From NCBI GenBank assembly GCA_023379355.1, contig JAMCUD010000110.1, positions 1-64,000 of the forward strand: DNA of 64,000 bases, written 5' to 3'. The position numbers and the translations under genes are program-made. The stretch is from Thermoplasmatota archaeon. Lineage in GTDB: Archaea > Thermoplasmatota > Thermoplasmata > Thermoplasmatales > Thermoplasmataceae. The notes under the pieces are model-generated. The model was not told the origin of the DNA and did no database searches. It saw only the letters and a program-made list of their open reading frames with translations. How positions within the stretch are numbered: the stretch's first letter is position 1; every line of letters begins with the position of its first letter. Below are positions 52,484 through 61,301 of the stretch, piece by piece.

Positions 52484-52741
52484 TCAATACATTGTCAGAT
52501 TGTATTTTCTGTCCATCTCTTCATATGACTTGCGGTCTCTGATATGAAGGCTCTGAGATATTTTTTCCATTATTTCTCCATATTGTGGTTCATATATCTC
52601 CCTGCCAAGGACAAGTCGTTTCAGTGAGTCACTGAAATATACCTGCTCACCAAACTTCCTCAGTTGGTGGATTATTTCGGCAGATTCGTGTTCCTCGCCA
52701 TTAAAATCTTCAAAACAGTCCGTAAATAGAGGTCTGCTCAT
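52484..52741 (-). CDS. Small hypothetical protein at the end of the complex I operon
   Basis: Not recognised; 85 residues, acidic, soluble, helical. Its ATG overlaps the stop of the preceding gene (ATGA). That gene itself follows nuoN without a gap, so it is the last gene of the complex I operon. Position is the only clue: it might be an assembly or accessory factor. Confidence 0.6.
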   Translation of the reverse strand: MSRPLFTDCFEDFNGEEHESAEIIHQLRKFGEQVYFSDSLKRLVLGREIYEPQYGEIMEKISQSLHIRDRKSYEEMDRKYNLTMY

Positions 52742-53106
52742 CTGTCATCACACCTCTTGGAGTCATATTCAGGGTACCTTATATTGTATCTGTCCAGAGC
52801 CAGGCGAAGGTAGTATGAAATAGATGCGATCGCAAAGTCCAGGTTTTCAACCTCAAGAGTATCCTTAAGATTTGGTATTTTTTCAAGTTTCTCTGAAAAT
52901 TCGTCTAAGGTAATGTCACATCGTATTGCGGATCCGTATAATTCAAGAAGACTGATATGACTATCATATTTCCTCTTTGGATCACCAGTCATCCTCTTCA
53001 GGTTATTCAGCTCTCTTGTCTTTCGTTCTATGAGCTTGACTGCTACCAGGGGTTCGCCATAAATCAGCGCACTGTTTATTACCTCAAAATCTGAAAGCAT
53101 AGACAT
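52738..53106 (-). CDS. Small hypothetical protein behind nuoN
   Basis: Not recognised; 122 residues, soluble and mostly helical, with many Lys/Glu/Arg and two cysteines. ATG 53106 has a GGTGAT ribosome site five bases upstream that contains the nuoN stop. A GTG at 53115 is the longer alternative. Tight coupling on both sides places it in the complex I operon. A stabilising or assembly function is inference. Confidence 0.62.
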   Translation of the reverse strand: MSMLSDFEVINSALIYGEPLVAVKLIERKTRELNNLKRMTGDPKRKYDSHISLLELYGSAIRCDITLDEFSEKLEKIPNLKDTLEVENLDFAIASISYYLRLALDRYNIRYPEYDSKRCDDR

Positions 53107-53111
53107 TTTGA

Positions 53112-54569
53112 TCACCCGAATATACCGCTAGCGGCGTTGATGAGCATTGGCAGAAAGCCTGCTATAACACCAATGAAGAATAGGAGAACGGTTATGACTG
53201 CAGATGCAATGACAGGATATCTCACTGAACCCGCAACCGGCTTATTTTCCTCCGGTTCCCTCGCAAACATATAGGTTATTACCCTGAAATAGTAGAAAAC
53301 GGAGATTGCACTGTTTAGTATTGCAATGACCGCCAGCCACCAGAGACTACTTTCAATCAGTGCAAGGAACAGGTAATATTTGGCAAGGAATCCGCCAGTG
53401 AGAGGGATGCCAGCAAGTGCAAGCAATACAATGGAGAAGCTTACTGCAGTTGATGGTGACCTTTTCGCAAGGCCAGAAAAGTCCTTAATATCCACGTTAT
53501 CAGAGGAGACGACGTTCATAGTGATGAAGGCTCCACCCTTCATGAAAATGTACACTAATGAGTAAAACATTCCAGCGGCAATGGCGAATTCCGATATTTT
53601 TGATGATGGATTGCCTATCCCTGCAACCACTGCTAGCACCAGTACCAGATAACCAGCCTGCGCTATGCTTGAATACGAGAGAATACGCTTAAGGTTGCTC
53701 TGGGAAAGAGCTGAAACATTCCCATAGGTCATCGTGATTATTGAGAGGATTACAAACAAGTAGAATACCTCGGTGTGATCGAAATAAAAACCTGAAAGAA
53801 ACACCTTTAAGATCACCATGAATGCAAGGATCTTGCTTCCCGCTGCCAGAAAGGCTGAAACTGAATTTTCTGTTCCATCATAGGTATCGAGTGCCCACTG
53901 GTGGAATGGGAAAAGGGCTAGTTTAAAACCGAAACCTATGACAAGAAAAGCCAGGGCAATGGTCAGTTCCGGCGAAGTTGCGGTATTGACCAGTGCATTG
54001 AGGCTCAGGTTAAATGTCCCTGTTCCCAGATAATAAAAGCTGGTCCCGAATAAAATGAATGCCGTAGCAATTGAACCTGTGAAAAAATACTTTATGGAAG
54101 CCTCCAGGTTGCGACGGCTCTTTCCGAAGCTTGAGAGCACGTATGTACCTATACTCACTGATTCAAAGGCAATGAACAGTGCTATGAGATTGTAACTGAA
54201 GGCTGCCACAAGCATTCCCACATTGACAAAGAGAAGTGTGGAATAGAATATCTCAGATTTTCTAAGGTTCTTGGTTGAAAATGGGTAACAGATAAACATT
54301 GAGGATATGAGCATTATAATTGCAAAGTACTTCCCAAAGTTATTGAACTCCATAACACCTGAAAAAGCGGTCCCGCTTGAAGGTACTATAAGGTAGACAA
54401 GCAATGCCGATATTCCAAGAACAACAAATGTTGTCCAGGAGATTACTTTTTCTCCAACCTTCTTTGAACCCACCCAGAGGAACCCGAATCCAACAAGTCC
54501 AAGGATGATTTCCGGCAACATGTAGGTAAAAGTCGCGGATGCACCTAAGTTAATGATTTCTGCTGACAT
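53112..54569 (-). CDS. nuoN: NADH-quinone oxidoreductase-like subunit N
   Basis: Antiporter-like, proton-pumping membrane subunit of complex I: 485 residues, about fourteen helices. Conserved features are the helix 5 glutamate in LFIAFESVSIGTYVL, the helix 7 lysine in GFGFKLALFPFHQWALDTY, the SQSNLKRILSYSSIAQAGY segment and the second-half lysine in AKYYLFLALIES. ATG 54569 directly follows the nuoM stop and has GGAGGT six bases upstream. It is the last recognised nuo gene of the operon. Confidence 0.93.
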   Translation of the reverse strand: MSAEIINLGASATFTYMLPEIILGLVGFGFLWVGSKKVGEKVISWTTFVVLGISALLVYLIVPSSGTAFSGVMEFNNFGKYFAIIMLISSMFICYPFSTKNLRKSEIFYSTLLFVNVGMLVAAFSYNLIALFIAFESVSIGTYVLSSFGKSRRNLEASIKYFFTGSIATAFILFGTSFYYLGTGTFNLSLNALVNTATSPELTIALAFLVIGFGFKLALFPFHQWALDTYDGTENSVSAFLAAGSKILAFMVILKVFLSGFYFDHTEVFYLFVILSIITMTYGNVSALSQSNLKRILSYSSIAQAGYLVLVLAVVAGIGNPSSKISEFAIAAGMFYSLVYIFMKGGAFITMNVVSSDNVDIKDFSGLAKRSPSTAVSFSIVLLALAGIPLTGGFLAKYYLFLALIESSLWWLAVIAILNSAISVFYYFRVITYMFAREPEENKPVAGSVRYPVIASAVITVLLFFIGVIAGFLPMLINAASGIFG

Positions 54570-55931
54570 TTAAAGACCTCCAGTGTATGCTGTTAGTATT
54601 CCGAACAGAAGATTTGGGAATATGCCAAGGATCAATATCACCAGCAAAGTCACCCCTAGGACTGCAGTCTGGTACTTGCTTGAATCCCTGATCCTTCCTA
54701 GATGTTCATTGTAAGGGCCATAAAACGCCCTCTGGGCTGCCCATATGTGGTATGATGCAGTTATAATCATTCCAAAAACTACGAAAAGAATCACCCATCC
54801 AATAGCCTGGAATGAACCTACCAGTATGGAGAATTCCCCTATGAAACCTGCCATTCCCGGGAGACCAAGGGAGGCAAGAAGCCCTGCAAGGGCAAAGGAT
54901 GCCAGGAATGGAGTCTCCCTGAATATGCCACCCAGTTCGTGAATGTTCTCTCTTCCTGTACTTCTGTAGATGAAGTAAAGGGCAGAGAAGACCAGGGCCA
55001 TGATTATTCCATGGGCAACTATCTGGAACATTCCGCCTGTAAGTTCCAGAGTCTTCTCGTAACCGGTTTCCAGACCCCCAGCACCGAAAGCAAGAACTAC
55101 AAATCCCATTGAGGCTGCACTTGCAAGAGCCATCATCCTCTTCAGGTTGGGCTGCATCATCGCTGAGAGAGAGAAGTAGATCAGGCTTATGATCCCCAGA
55201 GCTATGAGTATATATAGGACTGTGCCGCCAAGTGAAGTTTCCACAGGCAGAAGTATCCCGAAAAGGCCCAGACCTCCCATGAGTGAGAGACCTCCCGATA
55301 GTATAACAGTTGCAGGATATGGAGCCGTCTGGTAGGAATCAGGCAACCATGAATGCAGAGGAAAGACTGGCATTTTCACCAGGAATGAAAAGAGAAATCC
55401 GAATATTGCAAAATACTTCCAGAATACGGGCATATATGAAAATGTGCTGTTATTCATTATTGAACTGATCTGGAAAGTGAGGAACCCTGTCTGGTCATAA
55501 TGATATGTATACATCGCAAAAATTGACAGCAGGAGGAATACTGAACCTATGTGCGTGTAAACGAAGAATTTCAGCCCTACTGACTCCTTCCTGAACTCAC
55601 CGAACTGTGCGATCATGAAATAAACCGGTATCAGCACAACCTCCCAGAAAATGTAGAAGAAGAGGAAATCTCGGGAAATAAGGATGCCAAAGAGGCCCGA
55701 TTCGGTTATCAGTATATAACTGAACAGTGTACTGACAGAATCCTTCCTTTCGGCTATCAGTGTGGACACTAAGACCACTATGGCAGACAAAATTAGGAGA
55801 GCATCTGTAAAGCCGCTGACTCCTGTTGTGAAACTGATTCCAATTGAAGGTGCAAGCGGATATGATGAGACCGAGACAAACCCACCTGTATATCCTGAAC
55901 CGAAACGCAGATAACTGTAAATAAGCACCAA
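54570..55931 (-). CDS. nuoM: NADH-quinone oxidoreductase-like subunit M (start uncertain)
   Basis: Antiporter-like proton-pumping subunit of complex I, 453 residues from TTG 55931. Features seen: FYIFWEVVLIPVYFMI (helix 5 glutamate), FLVKMPVFPLHSWLPDSY (helix 7 lysine), MQPNLKRMMALASAASMG, and the later FIGEFSILVGSF. From TTG 55931 the protein would lack helix 1. The same frame continues open upstream to about 56042, encoding a convincing first helix (LFIFLIFIATIIVSIL) with no ATG, GTG or TTG, up to a stop just inside the nuoL end. A CTG at 56042 stands seven bases after GGGGGTG and is the likeliest real start, giving about 490 residues, the usual NuoM size. Confidence 0.88.
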   Translation of the reverse strand: MVLIYSYLRFGSGYTGGFVSVSSYPLAPSIGISFTTGVSGFTDALLILSAIVVLVSTLIAERKDSVSTLFSYILITESGLFGILISRDFLFFYIFWEVVLIPVYFMIAQFGEFRKESVGLKFFVYTHIGSVFLLLSIFAMYTYHYDQTGFLTFQISSIMNNSTFSYMPVFWKYFAIFGFLFSFLVKMPVFPLHSWLPDSYQTAPYPATVILSGGLSLMGGLGLFGILLPVETSLGGTVLYILIALGIISLIYFSLSAMMQPNLKRMMALASAASMGFVVLAFGAGGLETGYEKTLELTGGMFQIVAHGIIMALVFSALYFIYRSTGRENIHELGGIFRETPFLASFALAGLLASLGLPGMAGFIGEFSILVGSFQAIGWVILFVVFGMIITASYHIWAAQRAFYGPYNEHLGRIRDSSKYQTAVLGVTLLVILILGIFPNLLFGILTAYTGGL

Positions 55932-56043
55932 TACCAGGAAGATCCCGGCAAAGCCCGTTGCAAATTTATCCCTGTGAGTTTTGATTCCGAAAGACAGGAT
56001 TGAAACTATTATTGTTGCAATAAAAATAAGAAATATGAACAGA

Positions 56044-57951
56044 TTAAAGCACCCCCAGAAGTTCTATTATGATGAATATTACGGATATCCCTATTATCAG
56101 GAATATGAAGTAGTTCTCTATTACTCCACTCTGAAGCTTCCTGAAGAATGATCCAAGGCCAAGGGTGTCTGTGCCCACCTTTTCAACACCCCTGTTGTAT
56201 GAATTCTCGAATGAGGCGGTGGCACCTGACAGCCTTGCTATCACTCGCTCGGCTATGATGTTGGTAAAGAGAGTATCAAGATAGAATTTGTTTTTAGCCA
56301 CACGATATAGCCTGTTTTTCTCGAATTTGAGATTCTTCCAGCGATCTGTTCCGTAGATAAGGTAAGTGACAATAATGCCAATGGCCATCAAAGTTATTGG
56401 CACAGCTTCGATATAAAGGGGAACTGATGGAACTACGGCAGAGGAATCAACGAAAGTGTAGAAAAGTGGCTGTATTAGTCCTAGGAAAAGCGCACCCACT
56501 GCCAGAATAAATAAGGGTATGAGAACAATGAGCTTCGGGTCTCTGGCATTTTCTGCCAGATAAGATCGCGGTTTCCCCAGAGCAACCCTGAAAAACATCC
56601 TGAAAGTATACAGGGCAGTAAGCAGAGAACCTGTTGCCAGCAATATCCATGGTATGATTGCAAAGGGAGACCCGGATTTTTGGAAGTATATCCATGATGC
56701 CCCTATTATGGAGTCCTTGGAAAAGTAGCCTGCAGTTCCCGGAAATGCAATAAGAGATAGAGAACCTATGAAGAGCAGAGTAATGGTAAAGGGCATTCTC
56801 TTCCACAGTCCTCCCATTAACCTGGTGTCCCTGAGGTCCATAAGGGCGAGAAGTATAGCTCCCGCCGATAGGAAAAGAAGGGCTTTGAAATCTGCGTGCA
56901 CAATAAGGTGGAACATCCCGTATGATACTCCTGAATAACCAATGACGGAACCCAGTCCAATTGCAGCCATCATATATCCTATCTGGCTTATTGTGGAATA
57001 GGCTAGAATTCTCTTAATGTCATTTACAAATATTCCAACAATTCCTGCGAAGAATGCTGTGAATGCCCCGATTGCAACAACAGAGTAGAGGGCGAAAGGG
57101 GCAGAGTAATAAAAGATGGGGAAGAGTCTGGCGATCAGGTATACTCCAGCAGTAACCATCGTCGCAGCATGTATAAGCGCTGAAACTGTAGTTGGACCTT
57201 CCATAGCATCAGGAATCCACACATGTAGGGGAAATTGGGCAGATTTTCCTGCCGCTGCTCCAAGAAACAGCACAGCGACGATTCCCAGGGTATTAGGCCC
57301 GACGAATGTTGCTATGGAATGTGCGTTGTTTATCAGAAAAGGAATGTCAAGTGGGCTGACCCCAGATGTCAGGCCAGGGTAACCCATGAGGGAGAAATAG
57401 AGGACAGCCATCCCTATGAGGAACATCAGGTCTCCCACTCTGGTCACAATAAATGCCTTCTTGGCTGCTGATGTTGCATTTGGCTTGAAAAACCAGAATC
57501 CGATAAGAAGGTATGAACAAAGGCCAACAAGTTCCCAGAAAAGGAAGAAGAGCACAAGGTTTGATGACACAACCAGACCAAGCATGCCGGACGTGAAAAG
57601 TGCAGTCTCTGCAAAATAGATGTGTCTGTTCGGATCGTTCCCGATATAATGCAGGGCAAATAGATGTATCATCAGTGAAACGAAGGAAACCATTAGCACC
57701 ATTACAAGTGCCAGATTATCAATGTAGATACCTGCATTGATGTTGAAGAACCAGCTGTAAGAGTTCTCAATAGGGCCAGAAGACTGGACCCTGAAAAACG
57801 AAAGTATTGAAAATACGAGGGAAAGCGCAATGGAGAGAGAGGCAATAATTCCAGCCCATCTTCTGTCCCTGTGTCCTATGAAAAAGCTGAGGAATGCACC
57901 CACTATTGGGCTGATAAATATTAGCCAACCAAATATATACAACATTACCAC
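56044..57951 (-). CDS. nuoL: NADH-quinone oxidoreductase-like subunit L
   Basis: Largest antiporter-like membrane subunit of complex I, with the lateral helix that ties the pumping units together. The 635 residues show LFFLFWELVGLCSYLLIGFW (helix 5 glutamate), GKSAQFPLHVWIPDAMEGPT (helix 7 lysine), IKRILAYSTISQIGYM and GYFSKDSIIGA, plus a long C-terminal part with the amphipathic helix and last anchor. GTG 57951 overlaps the nuoK stop; ATG 57945 just after AGGTGGT is also possible. Confidence 0.95.
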   Translation of the reverse strand: MVMLYIFGWLIFISPIVGAFLSFFIGHRDRRWAGIIASLSIALSLVFSILSFFRVQSSGPIENSYSWFFNINAGIYIDNLALVMVLMVSFVSLMIHLFALHYIGNDPNRHIYFAETALFTSGMLGLVVSSNLVLFFLFWELVGLCSYLLIGFWFFKPNATSAAKKAFIVTRVGDLMFLIGMAVLYFSLMGYPGLTSGVSPLDIPFLINNAHSIATFVGPNTLGIVAVLFLGAAAGKSAQFPLHVWIPDAMEGPTTVSALIHAATMVTAGVYLIARLFPIFYYSAPFALYSVVAIGAFTAFFAGIVGIFVNDIKRILAYSTISQIGYMMAAIGLGSVIGYSGVSYGMFHLIVHADFKALLFLSAGAILLALMDLRDTRLMGGLWKRMPFTITLLFIGSLSLIAFPGTAGYFSKDSIIGASWIYFQKSGSPFAIIPWILLATGSLLTALYTFRMFFRVALGKPRSYLAENARDPKLIVLIPLFILAVGALFLGLIQPLFYTFVDSSAVVPSVPLYIEAVPITLMAIGIIVTYLIYGTDRWKNLKFEKNRLYRVAKNKFYLDTLFTNIIAERVIARLSGATASFENSYNRGVEKVGTDTLGLGSFFRKLQSGVIENYFIFLIIGISVIFIIIELLGVL

Positions 57952-58244
57952 CTAATCTCCTTGAGAAGGGAGAGTACAACCTTTCCAACCTTCCTGTATG
58001 TGGCTGTAAGAAGGCTCAGCCCTATCACTGATTCAACCGCGCCAATAGCTATACCGAAGAGTGCCATAATTATGGGAGAGACAGAACCGTAGTAAACTGC
58101 AACTGCAACGAGATTGAGAATTGCAGAGTTGATCAGAATTTCAATGGAGATAAGCATTTTGATCCCGATGTTTGAGGTCATCACACCATAGAGGCCAACC
58201 ACGAAGAGTATTAGAGAGAGGAAACTAACGAGGAATATATCCAT
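57945..58244 (-). CDS. nuoK: NADH-quinone oxidoreductase-like subunit K
   Basis: Three-helix membrane subunit of complex I, 99 residues. The two buried glutamates in helices 2 and 3 are present (SIEILINSAILNLVAV near residue 36 and IAIGAVESVIGLSLL near 70). They form part of the proton path. The start overlaps the end of the upstream nuoJ half by one base, and the end overlaps nuoL. Confidence 0.93.
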   Translation of the reverse strand: MDIFLVSFLSLILFVVGLYGVMTSNIGIKMLISIEILINSAILNLVAVAVYYGSVSPIIMALFGIAIGAVESVIGLSLLTATYRKVGKVVLSLLKEIRW

Positions 58245-58462
58245 CAGTCATCCCTCCATGAGATATAGAACATACCGGCTATGGCCCCCACCAGAATAAG
58301 TGAAAGAAGCTCAAAGGGGACAACATAACTGCTGAAAAGTTCCTTTCCAATCAGTGAAATGTTCTGAGAAGTTGGAGTAAAGGCCCCAGGTATTCCAAGC
58401 ACCTCTATGCCAAACACTATCAGGAAGAGTACTGATGCTACTGCGGCCAATCCCTTATTCAA
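58244..58462 (-). CDS. nuoJ: Complex I subunit J, C-terminal part (split gene)
   Basis: A 72-residue protein with two helices that corresponds to the C-terminal half of NuoJ: an extracytoplasmic-type loop (TPTSQNISLIGKELFSSYV) leading to the last helix, as in full-length NuoJ. A TTG start at 58462 has GGAGGTAAG upstream and overlaps the end of the N-terminal half by eight bases. Split J subunits are known from Fpo-type complexes of methanogens. Confidence 0.85.
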   Translation of the reverse strand: MNKGLAAVASVLFLIVFGIEVLGIPGAFTPTSQNISLIGKELFSSYVVPFELLSLILVGAIAGMFYISWRDD

Positions 58463-58703
58463 TTTCCTTACCTCCCGTAAGCATGAGGCTGAATACTATC
58501 AGGGTCACGACAGCACCTATGAACACAAGCATCTCAATGGCCCCCACTATACTTCCTCCAAGAAATATGAAAAGGGCAGAAAGGACAAATAGAAACGCCA
58601 TCAGGTAGACGGCACTGTGAGTGAGATTTTTATCAGAAACAGTTTTCAGAGAAAGGGGAATAAGTATAATGGCGAAAATGATGAAAATTATGGTGAATAT
58701 CAC
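58455..58703 (-). CDS. nuoJ: Complex I subunit J, N-terminal part (split gene)
   Basis: An 82-residue protein with three helices equal to the N-terminal half of NuoJ. It includes the helix 3 segment AIEMLVFIGAVVTLIVF, the flexible region that changes between helix and pi-bulge in complex I coupling. GTG 58703 overlaps the nuoI stop (GTGA) and is preceded by GAGGTGAT, a full ribosome-site match. Confidence 0.88.
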   Translation of the reverse strand: MIFTIIFIIFAIILIPLSLKTVSDKNLTHSAVYLMAFLFVLSALFIFLGGSIVGAIEMLVFIGAVVTLIVFSLMLTGGKEIE

Positions 58704-59134
58704 TTGATCACCTCATCCTCTGAAAGTGAAAGTTCATCGGGGGAATAGGTGAAACTATTCCTGGTTCTTGAGGTTTCAAAAACGTGCGTCAGATAAATTG
58801 CATCGGTAGGGCATATCTCTTCACAATTTCTGCATACAGTACACGTTCCAAAATTTACATCCGGATAGATCTTTCGCTTATTTCGAGGATTTTCGCGCTC
58901 AACCTTGTTCATGTGAATGCTCAAATTAGGGCATACCTGTTCGCATAGTGTGCAGCCAACGCAATCATCCATGCTCAGGAAAATCCTGAACCTGAACCTG
59001 TCCGCAGGAGGTTTCTTCTCCTCTGGATACTGGGTAGTAACCGGTTTCTGAAACACATGCTTGCCCACCGTCCACATGGCTTTCAATGTCCCAATCACGG
59101 GTAGCTCTTTCTTAGGTTCCTTTACTTCTATCAC
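58700..59134 (-). CDS. nuoI: Complex I subunit I (two 4Fe-4S clusters)
   Basis: Ferredoxin-like subunit that carries electrons to NuoB. The 144 residues contain two complete CxxCxxCxxxCP signatures, CVGCTLCEQVCP and CTVCRNCEEICP, about 38 residues apart. The open frame extends to 59206, but GTG 59134 overlaps the nuoH stop (GTGA), has a GGGGTGG ribosome site, and gives the family length. In a complex without NuoEFG, this subunit may accept electrons directly from ferredoxin or a partner protein. Confidence 0.92.
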   Translation of the reverse strand: MIEVKEPKKELPVIGTLKAMWTVGKHVFQKPVTTQYPEEKKPPADRFRFRIFLSMDDCVGCTLCEQVCPNLSIHMNKVERENPRNKRKIYPDVNFGTCTVCRNCEEICPTDAIYLTHVFETSRTRNSFTYSPDELSLSEDEVIK

Positions 59135-60171
59135 AGTCCCACCCCGAGAGTAATTATCCCAGCTATTATGAGATTCAGTATGGAAATTGGAAGAAGATAC
59201 TTCCACCCCATGTTTACAAATTTGTCAATTCTAATCCTTGGTACAGAAAGCCATACAGTAAAGGCAACCAGTACGAGTATAACTGTCTTTATAAGGAGAT
59301 ATATGAAGCCAACGCCTTCGGAGAAAGGACCGTTGAAGCCCCCCAAGTATAGAAGAGACAGGATCATTGAGCTCAGGAAAATGCTTCCGAATAAGCCCAT
59401 ATAGAACATTCCGAATCTCATTCCACTGTATTCTGTGGAGTGTCCGGAAACGAGCTCACTGTCGCTCTCCCCCATATCGAATGGTGAGTACGAGGCTCTT
59501 GCAATCATTGATATAAAGAACACGAAAAGTCCTATTACCTCAGGGATTCCGTATGGGATTATCTGAGCAGTAACCAGATCGCTAAGATTCAGGGGCTGGC
59601 TTGTCCTGGCAGACGCCATCATTACAAGGGCTATTACAGAGATCATCATCGGAACCTCAAATGAAACATCCTTTGCAACTCCCCGGAGTGCACCAAGGAT
59701 TGCATACTTGTTCCTTGAACCTATTCCTGCCAGCACTTCTCCGATTGGCATTATGGCGATTGCCGCAAAAAGGAGTATAACACTGACGTTTGAATGGGCT
59801 ATTGTGAGTGAGCCTATCCAGAAAAAGTCACCGTAGGGAAGAAGGGCAAACCCCATTACAAGACCAATGAATACTATCAAAGGCGCCATCCTGAAGGGTA
59901 AATCATCCCTTCCCTTAGGGAGAAGACTTTCTTTCCCGACAAGCTTCAGTCCATCAGCCATTAGCTGAAGCAAACCGAATTTTCCTACCCTGTTCGGACC
60001 AATACGAAGCTGGACCCTTGCCATATACTTTCTAAAAAGATAGATCATGAAGACAAGAACTATGGTTACAAATATCAGCAGAAAGATAGATTCGAAAAGG
60101 TACGCCAGAATGTAGGCAACATAATGGGTAAGCGGTGCAAAGAAATTAGCCAGCCTGGTCAGGACGTCCAT
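59131..60171 (-). CDS. nuoH: Complex I subunit H
   Basis: Eight-helix subunit that forms the quinone chamber with NuoB and NuoD. The 346 residues show RIGPNRVGKFGLLQLMADGLKL near residue 58, the cytoplasmic loop GIGSRNKYAILGALR with the glutamate/arginine cluster following, and SPFDMGESDSELVSGHSTEYSG near 235. ATG 60171 follows immediately on the nuoD stop. Confidence 0.94.
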   Translation of the reverse strand: MDVLTRLANFFAPLTHYVAYILAYLFESIFLLIFVTIVLVFMIYLFRKYMARVQLRIGPNRVGKFGLLQLMADGLKLVGKESLLPKGRDDLPFRMAPLIVFIGLVMGFALLPYGDFFWIGSLTIAHSNVSVILLFAAIAIMPIGEVLAGIGSRNKYAILGALRGVAKDVSFEVPMMISVIALVMMASARTSQPLNLSDLVTAQIIPYGIPEVIGLFVFFISMIARASYSPFDMGESDSELVSGHSTEYSGMRFGMFYMGLFGSIFLSSMILSLLYLGGFNGPFSEGVGFIYLLIKTVILVLVAFTVWLSVPRIRIDKFVNMGWKYLLPISILNLIIAGIITLGVGL

Positions 60172-60915
60172 CTATCTGTCCACCTCACCGAAGACCAGAT
60201 CGATTGTACCTGAAATGGCAACCATGTCTGCAATAAGAACATCCTTTCCAAGGTATCTCAGCACTGAAAGATTCTTCAGGGAGGGGCTTCTCACCCTGCA
60301 TCTGTATGGTTTCACACCGCCATCTCCCACAAGATAAACCCCAAACTCTCCCTTGGATGATTCTGTCCTGGCATAAACCTCCCCATCGCCCCTCAGCCTT
60401 ATCATCATGGACTTTTTCGCCTTGGGGTTGAAGAAAGGACCTTCAGGGACCTTTTTGATTGCCTGCCTCAGTATCCTTATGGATTGCCTCATCTCCTCAA
60501 ACCTTACAAGGAATCTTGCAAGATTGTCTTTTTTATACGAGACGGGAATGTCGAAATTCAGTTTGTCATATACCAGATAAGGTTCAGCTTTTCTTACATC
60601 ATACTCGACGCCTGACGCCCTCAGCATTGGGCCTGTTACCCCATAGTCAAGCGCTACCTCCGGCTCGAGAATCCCTATTCCCTTGTTTCTTGAAATAAAA
60701 ATATCATTCTTTACAAAAGCGTTGAAGATCTCCTCAAGTTTATCCGGAAATTCCCTCGTGAACTCATCGATCATATATAAAATGTTTTCATTTATGTCCT
60801 GGTAAACTCCCCCAATACTCATATAATTGGTTTCCTGCCTTGATCCGCAGGTTTCCGTGAATATTCTCAGAATTTTTTCCCTCTGAATAAAACAGTAAAA
60901 GAACGGAGAAAGCAT
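60172..60915 (-). CDS. nuoD: Complex I subunit D, C-terminal two thirds (after in-frame TAG)
   Basis: The 247 residues from ATG 60915 continue NuoD in the same frame as the upstream part: LSPFFYCFIQREKIL, the SIGGVYQDI region (equivalent to the family's IGGV.RD), GVTGPMLRASGVEYDVRK near 100 and the conserved end SGTIDLVFGEVDR. With the upstream part the frame totals 375 codons, normal NuoD size. The TAG at 60927-60925 separates them. ATG 60915 lies ten bases past that stop and could allow re-initiation, but the fragment would lack the N-terminal domain. The gene is either interrupted by a nonsense change, read through, or affected by a sequence error. Confidence 0.85.
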   Translation of the reverse strand: MLSPFFYCFIQREKILRIFTETCGSRQETNYMSIGGVYQDINENILYMIDEFTREFPDKLEEIFNAFVKNDIFISRNKGIGILEPEVALDYGVTGPMLRASGVEYDVRKAEPYLVYDKLNFDIPVSYKKDNLARFLVRFEEMRQSIRILRQAIKKVPEGPFFNPKAKKSMMIRLRGDGEVYARTESSKGEFGVYLVGDGGVKPYRCRVRSPSLKNLSVLRYLGKDVLIADMVAISGTIDLVFGEVDR

Positions 60916-60924
60916 TCCAAGATC

Positions 60925-61299
60925 CTAAGGCTGAGCGCCGGCCCAGACAAGGTGAGAAGCTATCCGACTCAGCTCTGCCATTATGACTCTGATCCATTGG
61001 GCCCGTTCTGGTGGAGGAATTCCAAGTAGTTTCTCAGCTGCCTCCAGATATCCTACTTCCATATTCATTGCGGCAACATAATCCATCCTGTCAAAATAAA
61101 TGAGGGAATCACAGTAATAATCAAGTTCGCAGATTTTTTCTGCGTTCCTGTGAAGATACCCTATGATGGGCTCAACCTCTTTAACTGTTTCTCCATCAAG
61201 CTTGACCTTGAGACGCAGAACACCATGAGTTGATGGATGCTGCGGTCCCATGTTAAGCTCAGTCCATTCTTCAGAGTTTTTCTGCCCGCCCTCAATCAT
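60925..61299 (-). CDS. nuoD: Complex I subunit D, N-terminal third (ends at in-frame TAG)
   Basis: 124 residues with the NuoD start: [22 protein letters not shown] near residue 16, [12 protein letters not shown] near 47, and [17 protein letters not shown] (the family's tyrosine/aspartate region near the quinone). It ends at ...[14 protein letters not shown] where other NuoD proteins continue with two more residues and DLG. Here GAT CTT GGA (DLG) follows straight after the TAG. A single base change from a leucine codon would create this stop. ATG 61299 is two bases after the nuoC stop. Confidence 0.85.
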   Translation of the reverse strand: MIEGGQKNSEEWTELNMGPQHPSTHGVLRLKVKLDGETVKEVEPIIGYLHRNAEKICELDYYCDSLIYFDRMDYVAAMNMEVGYLEAAEKLLGIPPPERAQWIRVIMAELSRIASHLVWAGAQP

Positions 61300-61301
61300 G
61301 A

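Noticed and set aside
60925..60927. Pyrrolysine at the nuoD TAG
   Set aside because: Several clear genes in the window end with TAG, and no Pyl machinery is visible here. A nonsense change or sequence error is simpler, though the site is kept as a finding.
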